Below, one piece after another: positions 56,989 through 64,000 of a stretch of 64,000 nt of DNA. Positions within the stretch are counted from its first letter, which is position 1. Each line of letters starts with the position of its first letter. The notes under the pieces are model-generated. The model had not been told where the DNA came from, did no database searches, and was given only the letters and a program-made list of their open reading frames with translations. The stretch spans positions 62,001 to 126,000 of the forward strand of contig CAICTM010000008.1 in NCBI GenBank assembly GCA_903772945.1, written 5' to 3'. Source of the stretch: Seminavis robusta (lineage: Eukaryota > Bacillariophyta > Bacillariophyceae > Naviculales > Naviculaceae). The translations under genes were made by a program, and so were the position numbers.

Positions 56989-57247
56989 GTCTATCTGTCC
57001 CTGTCCTGCTACATTGTCCCTTTGCTGCTTGCTCGCTCTGCCCTGTTTCCCACTGGCTAGCTACTTGTACTAGCTAGCCAGCATGAATCGAATCTAGTGC
57101 CGCCTTACACGTTATAACAATTTTAGCTTTTACTTTATTTTGATTGCATTGCGTTCCAACTAACGTTGGATAGTATATGTAGAAATCTCGCTATGGAAAG
57201 GCGGGAGCTGGGTGACAGTTGGATCTTTGCAGTTTTCAAGGATTGCC

Positions 57248-58831
57248 CTAATAAGAATACGTATCTATCTGTATCTTATGTGTACCGGTACATCTTGGTT
57301 GCTCTTTCAGAGTGAGCCGAGCGACCGCGACGACAGGTGGACGACTGGTGAGGGTCGTGGCAGCCTTCCAGAGTTCCTGGAGCTCCGATACGTCCTCCAC
57401 TGCTGTACTTGCGTCCTTTTTGCATTTGTCATCGTCTCGTGGAGCAGGAACAGAGGACAAGTCAGAGTCTTTGCAAGACTTGGGCTTGCGGGAAAGCGAG
57501 GAGCGATCACTTCCTTGACGCCTTGGAGGCAGGGGTCGTACATCCAGGCGGCTGTCGTGCCCTTGCTGGCACAACTTTCTGGCGCTGCTCCTGTGCCTAC
57601 TCTCATGGTGGCTGCTGGCCGTCAAGTTGTCTCTGGAGCAGGACGAGGTCCTCTTGGGCTTCTTTCCGACGTTGGACGACGTTTGATCCGCAGTACATTC
57701 TGTCCATCGATGCCCTCCCCTTCCCTCTGCAGTTACGAGGGCAGAACTGGGAGAAACTGAGGACAGGCACCGTCTAGAGCTGGAGGACACAATCGAGCGT
57801 TTGGAACTTGACTTGTGTATCCTTCGTCGGGACTCACCATGCTCCGACAGCATCTCGGCCAACCCACGATTCCTTCGGTTCCTCCCGGGTTTGGATGACG
57901 GTGATGGGACACTGTTCTCTTCTCCAGCATTTTGGTGAGAAACTTTGCTTGCTCTTCGTTTGTCCTCAGGGCCAACCTCTCTTTGCAGTTCCCTCCGACT
58001 ATTGATACGGGCGTTTTTCAGCATGCTTCGTCTTGTCGAATCAACGGATGCTGCACTCTTGGTCCGACGAGGAAGAACACGATCCCTTGTGGTAGTGCAA
58101 ATAGTATTGCTGGTGGTTGTTGTATAGTCTTCTTCCGTTGGCAAACTAGCAAGCCAGGCTTCAGTTTCACTTTGCTGGCAAGACGTGGATTTGTGGAGGA
58201 TAAAGCCAAACTCATCCACCTTGCCAGCAACGTTGCTCATTGAATCGACAAAATTGCAAGTGCTCTTCTTGTTGGGAGAGATTGCATGATGTTTTGTATC
58301 CAGGCAGCTCATGCTACGATTCAAACGATTTGTGCGCTCTGAGTTGTGTACCCGTTGAAGCTGTCCATTTGAAAGTAGACTGGATTGGGAGCGTTTTACG
58401 GTGGGACGGGATGAAAGCCCTCTTCGTCTAGTAGTGGAAACAGAATCACCGCGCGAAGACCGAACTTTACTCGCACTCCTCATGCTTCGTCGGTCCACTT
58501 TGGTGTTGGGAGCCTTGTGGCCCCCAGGGCATGCGCGGTCCCATGAGCGCCCCCTCCTTCTGTCTTCCCTCCTGGCCGCAACCATTTTGGCAACCTTTTG
58601 CATCTGGGGTTCGGTGACACTGTCGACACCACTAACATTATCTTGATTGGAAGAGTCCAGAATTTCATAGCCCTTTCTGTGAGACAAGACTTCCCCAAGT
58701 CGGGGCGCACGGGGCGCTTTCATCAGAGACTTGTGGCCAGTTTTGGTCTTCGCAGCAGCAACAAGGCTGCGTGTGGATTCTGGGAAACTTGGAGCCACGC
58801 CATATTCAAAGGCGTCGTTGATGGAACGCAT
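57248..58831 (-). CDS. Hypothetical Ser/Arg-rich basic protein
   Basis: 527 residues from ATG 58831 (MRSINDAFEYGVAPSFPEST) to TAG at 57250-57248, uninterrupted. Strongly basic and low-complexity (RREDRRRGRSWDRA, RRSMRSASKVRSS, SSSKRSIVSSSSRRCLSS), with a few ordered-looking islands: an N-terminal FEYGVAPSFPEST segment, VDEFGFILHKSTSC..SETEAWLASLP around residue 205-230, and VEDVSELQELWKAATTL near the C-terminus. No signal peptide, membrane segment or catalytic motif. The many RxxS sites suggest phosphorylation (inference). I do not recognise a family. It lies tail-to-tail with the coiled-coil gene, 259 bases apart. Good length and clean frame support a real gene. Confidence 0.66.
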   Translation of the reverse strand: MRSINDAFEYGVAPSFPESTRSLVAAAKTKTGHKSLMKAPRAPRLGEVLSHRKGYEILDSSNQDNVSGVDSVTEPQMQKVAKMVAARREDRRRGRSWDRACPGGHKAPNTKVDRRSMRSASKVRSSRGDSVSTTRRRGLSSRPTVKRSQSSLLSNGQLQRVHNSERTNRLNRSMSCLDTKHHAISPNKKSTCNFVDSMSNVAGKVDEFGFILHKSTSCQQSETEAWLASLPTEEDYTTTTSNTICTTTRDRVLPRRTKSAASVDSTRRSMLKNARINSRRELQREVGPEDKRRASKVSHQNAGEENSVPSPSSKPGRNRRNRGLAEMLSEHGESRRRIHKSSSKRSIVSSSSRRCLSSVSPSSALVTAEGRGGHRWTECTADQTSSNVGKKPKRTSSCSRDNLTASSHHESRHRSSARKLCQQGHDSRLDVRPLPPRRQGSDRSSLSRKPKSCKDSDLSSVPAPRDDDKCKKDASTAVEDVSELQELWKAATTLTSRPPVVAVARLTLKEQPRCTGTHKIQIDTYSY

Positions 58832-60174
58832 TCTTGCTCTTGGTTGCTTCGGTGGCGATACTTTGTGAGAGTGGACTTTACTCTTTCACATTTGCATTGG
58901 TTCCAGGAACTGTTGTATTCGTTTCGGTCCTGTAAAGGCCAAACCGCAAGAGGATACCACCGGTGAGTGACTTGCTACCTGGTACCGGTACCTGGTTGCA
59001 TGTCTTGCTGGAGATAAGTTCACGTTAATTAAGAAGGCGAGGGCGTCTCAGGTACCGTAACTACCGTTACACGTACACTCTAAAAAGTGCGAGTGAACAC
59101 ACATTCAAGAAGGGAAGTCAGATTTAACAATAACAATAACATCTCGGGTATTACAAAGGCAGGACCCAAATCTTCGGCTACCACGGTAACCACCTGGACC
59201 GGACCGCATCATCCCCTGTACCGCACACAATCTCGGAAGCAGAGATGCCAGTGCTCAAGACGTTCACTGAGGATGAGAGAAAGACACTGGAGGGACCTGC
59301 TCGAAGCAATTGTAGCCCACTCAACTTTTGCTCCAGGGGAAAGCGCCCACTGATTTAGTGAGAGGAGCCGCATCCGCCTTTCGTTCGGGTCAACTGGCTG
59401 TAACCAGGTGCCCTACGCTGTACCACCCAGTAGCTTCGTGTTGATTTTCAGATAAAGGAAGGCAAAGGAGAAGGGTAAAACAAGACTGGCTGGCTGACCA
59501 TCTAATCAGACAGATTATAATTCTCTTACAATCATGATGTAACCAGTTTTGGACGACAGCCAAGTGTCCTCGTAGCTTGGCAATAGGGTGAGACGACCAG
59601 AAAGTATCAAGTCTGTGAAAATAGGTAGCAAATATACCTCTCAGAAGCGCAATAATGCGCCCTCCGTTTCTGGATTAATACATACATGGCTTGCAGCTTC
59701 GTTTGAGTTCTGAATTGTTGGCCTCCCCCCCCCTTCAATTTCATCGCTCTGTGTATACTGGCATCGTAATTCTCTATGTAAGCACAGGGGTCATGGTCCT
59801 GTAGCGAAAGTGCTTTCTGTACAGGTTTCAGACGGTCGGAGGAGGGATTACTCAAAAGGGAATTGAGATGGAAGCCTGACCATCCCTACTAGGATCATAG
59901 GAGCCCCAAATCAACACCAATTCCTGCTTGATGCCTCATACATCAACGCTTGTAAAAAGCCCTCTTTTGCTGCTTAAAATGCAAACTGAAATCTTGGTTC
60001 GTTGGATCTTATTGACAATCTTGACGCCCAAGACGTTTTAAGTTTCAGCCTGCCTGTTGGCTTAAATTGGGTTGGTCCACGATGAGAACACTTTTTGCAA
60101 CACTTCTCATATAGGGGTAGTAAGGGGGGTTTTAGAGTAGGGAAATTATCTACGGAAGCCAGCCGGGGCCAGGC
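58832..60174. other. Intergenic, no supported gene
   Basis: Only ORFs under 90 codons with no recognisable text. GGTACCGGTACC-type palindromic words occur near 58981. The promoter of the Ser/Arg-rich gene should lie at the left end. Confidence 0.5.
60132..60157 (+). repeat. 26-bp direct repeat, copy 1
   Basis: TTAGAGTAGGGAAATTATCT followed by ACGGAA, perfectly repeated at 60460-60485. The pair brackets the reverse-transcriptase relic. Confidence 0.9.
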
Positions 60175-60460
60175 TTAAGCAAAGAACAGTCGAAATTCAG
60201 GACTAGGTTCTGTGGGATCAGGCGCAAGAAATTGAGGACCATTACGGGGGGCAAAGGGTTTGGCTTTGCGGGATCCACGGAGACATAAATGGGTAGCTTT
60301 CACAAGGGCAATTGAGATACGGGTCTGCATGAAGAACATCATTTGAGAGTAGGAAAATTGAGTTTTGGAGGCAGTAGCAGAAGCAAGGCGTTGTAAGAGA
60401 GTCTTGGCTTGAGGGGCAAGCATGCCATCCACTGAAACAACAAAGGGGTGGAAGGAGTGT
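60175..60460 (-). pseudogene. Relic of a retroelement reverse transcriptase C-terminus
   Basis: Minus-strand text HPFVVSVDGMLAPQAKTLLQ, then RLASATASKTQFSYSQMMFF and ISIALVKATHLCLRGSRKAK, resembles the segment SVDG-x(3,6)-A...LKRLA...YS...R.SIAI.RATHLCLRGSR that follows the polymerase core in many algal retroelement ORFs. I recall this family text from experience and cannot align it here. Only the tail is present: no catalytic YADD region precedes it, and the frame closes at the 26-bp repeat. A dead fragment. Confidence 0.6.
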
Positions 60461-60485
60461 TAGAGTAGGGAAATTATCTACGGAA
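60460..60485 (+). repeat. 26-bp direct repeat, copy 2
   Basis: Perfect copy of 60132-60157, offset by 328 bases. ACACTTCTCAT also flanks both copies in different order (60100-60110 and 60485-60495). Confidence 0.9.
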
Positions 60486-61707
60486 CACTTCTCATTGATG
60501 CTACCGGTACTCTGAAGAAGCTTACTCTCTAACAGTTGTTGGGACGCGGCAGCGCGGCAGCGCGGCAGCCAAAGAGCAACGTTCCTGAGGTCCAACAAAC
60601 AGAACCAACCAAAAGCAAGATTCATGGGAGCCAAAAGTGGGAATACACCAAAATATATATCGTTTGGACTTGCAGGGGAGGAAGTCCAGTGAAGAATACA
60701 GGAGTGGAATGCTTATTACTTAGACGAACCCGTCCTGGGTTTTCTCCGCAGGAACAAGGATGAGAAGGAAATGTTCTTGCAATCGGCTCTCGCGAGCTCC
60801 CATTGACCTATGTGGTGGCCAGACTTGGAGAAGCTACTGGGGACCAGGCCAGTAACGGCAAAGCATTGCTGTAAGGACGAAGGAACATATCTGGTATTAC
60901 ATAACGTCCGCCAAGGAGGTGGCGACAGCTGAATGTGCCACTGAGGGCTAACATTGATTGCAGCATTCTTGCATGAACAGGACCCTACTGGAGCTACTAG
61001 CTAGTGTTGCTGGCCAGGATTTTATTCTCTGTCCTCTCTGCCGTCTAGCTAGAGGTAGCACTCCCCCCTCACTACATGTACATGTAATAAGCTGGCCAGC
61101 AGCCCCAAGCCACAAGACTAAGTACTTTCTATGCAATGTCCGGGATGGGACAACCGAGACACAAAGAGTGACGCAAGACAAGTCCAAGCTGCTCTTCAAC
61201 TGTCGATTTTAGGTGTCCGTCGTAAAGCGAACTTGAATCATGACTTCTGCTGTCGCCCTTATCAAAGGCTTTGGGCACCCAAAGCAGAAAGGTTCTCATC
61301 CAGCGAAAAAGCATTAATGAGTTGATAAAAGTTCAAAAATACTTTAAGACTTTTGACGTGCCTCTTCGCATTCTGCTTTCCTTGGAACCACTCCTCTGGA
61401 GTCCACCACTGACTTTGCCAAAGGTTGATGCAAAAGGTGGGATCTTGCGGTTTCTATCTGTCAAAGCCGAAGGCAAGCCAGGAGTTCTGTTTCATTGGGC
61501 TGCCGCAGCACCAGAATGATTAATCAAATCTCACAAACCTTTCTCGTCCCAAAAACAAACAACTATAACTGCGAAACTCAACCTATGATAAGCAAAGAAA
61601 GCAAAGCTTCAGTCTGACCAAGCCACTTGTTTACCTACCCAGTTTGTTCAATCAATCAAAATCCACCAAGCTACCTACCGGTACGGTACGATCCATCCCA
61701 AGTGACC
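60486..61707. other. Upstream region of the cyclase gene, no supported gene
   Basis: Short ORFs only (75-84 codons). Contains a GCGGCA triplication near 60547 and TACATGTACATGTA at 61073-61086. The frame of the cyclase extends upstream from 61708 to about 61627 without a better start codon. Confidence 0.45.
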
Positions 61708-64000
61708 ATGACGAACAGCAAGAGCACCGAGGAGCACTCGTACGTGGACAGCGACGACGACTGCATTTCCTTTACGACCACGGATCATGAACCATCTTCC
61801 GCTCGAGAAGAAGAACGCGACGAAGTCAAGGAAATCCAAAAGCTGTCCCAAAAGGACACTCGCAGAGTCCAACTGTGGCGCTTGGCGGCTACCTGTTGCC
61901 TTTTGGTGACTGCGTTGGCCATCACTTACACCACCTATCGTTTCCTCAAGAGAGAGGAAACCAACAACTTTGAAACTGCGGTAAGGAAAAGCTGTAGAGA
62001 CCCCAAAGTCTCGGGGCTTTCATCTAGCTAGACTATCTGCAACGTGACCTTGGATCGACTCACACTAAGTCTTGCTTCACTCACACTTACTTGATTGATT
62101 GACTCCCGCACATTAGTTCGAACAATTCTCGCGTACCGTGGGCGCTGCGGCGGTGGCTCAGCAGCAGGATTTCCGAGATGGAATTGAAGCCATGACAGAT
62201 TTCGTATCGACCTATGTTCGAGGAACCAATCAGACATGGCCTTACATTTATGTTTCGGAATGGGAGGTCTATGCGCGAGACTTTACCCATCAAGCTCATG
62301 CCGAATTGACCTGCTTCTTTCCCAAGGTTTATCCAGAACTCCGACACGAATACATCGACTGGTCCAATGAACACGTTCAAAGCTGGATGTGGGAATCCCA
62401 CATGATCCGATCGGGATCCTTTGAACGGCTCAAAGATGTTTCGGGCAACAAGTCTTTGAATCGATTCATTTCCAGAGCCGTGGGGCCAGGCAAATTCGAA
62501 CCAGACATCAACCGTACAGACTACTATTTCCCGGCATGGCATTATCATCCTCCTCCAGTCACCTATGGATTCAATAACTGGGATTTGCCAAGCGTTCCTG
62601 ACTATGAAAATATCCTGCCAGGCCTTCACAAGCTCAAGAACGAAACCCTATGCACCCGCGTCAGAACACATGTCGCAGTACCCACCGCCATTTCGGTGGA
62701 GGAGCACGCCAAAATGCATTCTACACTCCGAGACTCCAACTTGAAGAATCCTCATACCTTCTGCTTCCACCCCATTCATCGAGATGCCACTTATACCGAT
62801 TCCGAGATTGTTGGCATTATTGGCAGTGCCTTTGCCTGGGATGTATCCTTGCTCGATTTGCTTCCAAGTAACGTCAAGGGCATTCATGCAGTCCTTACGA
62901 ATGATTGCGGTCAGACCTACACCTACGATATTCAGGGTGGCGATGCCATCTTTATTGGAGACGGAGACTTTCACGAAGAAGAATTCGATGACCACAAAGT
63001 TGTCGTTCCATTGAATTTGCACACACATGCCGACTTTACAGCCACAGAAGGGCACTGTCAGTATTCCATGCACGTTTATCCATCCAGAGAGTTCCAAGCA
63101 GCATACGACTCAAATACTCCCGAAACATTTGCCATTGTGGTTGCCGTCACCTTTGTGGTGGTGGCCCTCGTTTTCTTCATGTACGATACCTTTGTACAAA
63201 TGAGAAACACAAATCTGATCATGAAAGCGGCACGGACCAATGCCATTGTCACGTCACTCTTCCCCGAGAACATGAGGGATCGACTTGCCGAAGAAGCCGA
63301 GCAGGCCCAGGCGGCCAAGAAGAAGAAGGGTGGCAACCTGAAGGAATTCATTGACGATCGAGGAGAAAACAACTCCAAGTTCACGTTCACCACCAAGCCC
63401 TTGGCAGATCTCTACCTTGATACGACTGTGTTGTATGCAGACATTACGGGATTCACGGCAAGTAGATGCAACATCCAGTGCTCAGAACGTAGATCTCCCC
63501 ATTGCAATGATGTCCTAACTACTACTGTCCTCCATTCAAACATGCACACAGGCTTGGTCCAGCGTGCGCGAGCCAACCCAAGTGTTCCAATTGCTAGAAA
63601 CAATTTACCAAGAATTCGACATCATTGCGAAGAAAAGGCGTGTGTATAAAGTGGAAACAGGCAAGTGCACCTTGCGACAGGACAGGGAATAACAGGCTCT
63701 GGAGAAGCTGATTGCTCACCAGCTTATTGTCTCCGTCGCCCTTTCAATACTGTTCAGTTGGAGATTGCTATGTAAGGTCCTAGCTTCCACTGTCGTGTAT
63801 CTCTGCGATCGAGTGAGATCTTCCGGGCTAAAACTCTATTCTTGGGTATTGCATTCCGTACAGGTTGCCGTTTGCGGAATACCAAATCCCGTGAAAGATC
63901 ACGGTGCGTATACAGGAACTATACCGGCGGTACTCTGTTGCGTTGAGCTATCATCCGCGCGATATCTCATCTTCTTTTGTTTCAGCGGTGGTCATGGCGC
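61708..64000 (+). CDS. Receptor-type guanylate/adenylate cyclase, 5' part (runs off window)
   Basis: ATG at 61708 (GACCATGAC). Exons: 61708-61980, 62117-63457, 63552-63660, 63758-63771 (14 nt), 63864-63903, 63986 onward; the frame closes across every junction. Domains: acidic N-terminal tail; membrane helix LAATCCLLVTALAITYTTYR (about residues 65-88); external domain of about 350 residues starting FEQFSRTVGAAAVAQQQDFRD, with sequon NQT and many Trp/His/Tyr; second membrane helix FAIVVAVTFVVVALVFFMYD; linker with LFPENMRDRL; class III cyclase domain with VLYADITGFTAW (metal-binding Asp), REPTQVFQLLETIYQEFD, VYKVETVGDCYVAVCGIPNP and KDHAVVMA. The Glu of KVET occupies the base-recognition position that favours GTP in guanylate cyclases; the second specificity residue lies beyond the window. 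The topology resembles diatom receptor guanylate cyclases, so it is inferred to make cyclic nucleotide in response to an external cue. Confidence 0.9.
63458..63551 (+). other. GC-AG intron in the cyclase catalytic domain
   Basis: Donor GCAAGT, acceptor CACAG. Joins ITGFT to AWSSVREP, restoring the conserved GFTAW segment. Confidence 0.85.
63661..63757 (+). other. Second GC-AG intron of the cyclase
   Basis: Donor GCAAGT, acceptor TTCAG. Joins KVET to VGDCY, as expected of the family. Confidence 0.85.

Noticed and set aside
59607-59855. Minus-strand 82-codon ORF near the reverse-transcriptase relic
   Set aside because: I looked for retroelement motifs and found none. Likely chance.

Overview
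The window reads as nuclear DNA of a eukaryotic microalga, most likely a raphid pennate diatom (a Seminavis-like genome would fit; inferred from protein style, not proven). The evidence is short GT-AG introns of about 70-175 bases, very long Pro/Ser/Thr repeat ORFs of the kind common in diatoms, a receptor-type nucleotide cyclase split by small introns, and a eukaryotic hAT transposon. No tRNA, rRNA or CRISPR was seen.

Positions 1-48753 hold one family: six paralogous genes for giant modular surface proteins, here called A (+, 5'-truncated, 1-4608), B (+, 7172-12591), C (-, 14392-20418), D (-, 21903-29918), E (-, 31792-37412) and F (-, 39851-48753). The shared plan is an acidic N-terminal region, a short hydrophobic helix with a G-x-x-F-W-x-C-M-Q-Q motif, a Lys/Cys patch, a long Ala/Gly-rich hydrophobic segment, a Cys-containing conserved domain of about 330 residues that I do not recognise, a long P/T/S-rich stalk (in most members interrupted by a second Cys-pair domain with an RRLQ motif), and an exchangeable C-terminal module. 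B, C, E and F end in a ricin B-type beta-trefoil lectin fold, while A and D end in an unrecognised Gly-rich domain. I infer membrane-anchored or shed mucin-like glycoproteins of the cell surface or extracellular matrix. C is intact along its coding length. The others have reading-frame breaks, mostly 1-2 base deletions inside near-identical minisatellites.

The 3' ends of B and C form an inverted repeat with arms of about 1.6 kb and near-complete identity, around a spacer with one weak basic hypothetical gene.

Positions 49022-52045 are a complete hAT-type DNA transposon with an 8-bp target duplication (GGCATAAC), 18-bp terminal inverted repeats and a frame-broken transposase. After a sparse region come two genes of unknown function in convergent orientation (55714-56988 + and 57248-58831 -), a retroelement reverse-transcriptase tail relic (about 60175-60460 -), and the 5' part of a receptor-type guanylate/adenylate cyclase (61708 to the window end) with a 14-nt microexon and two GC-AG introns.
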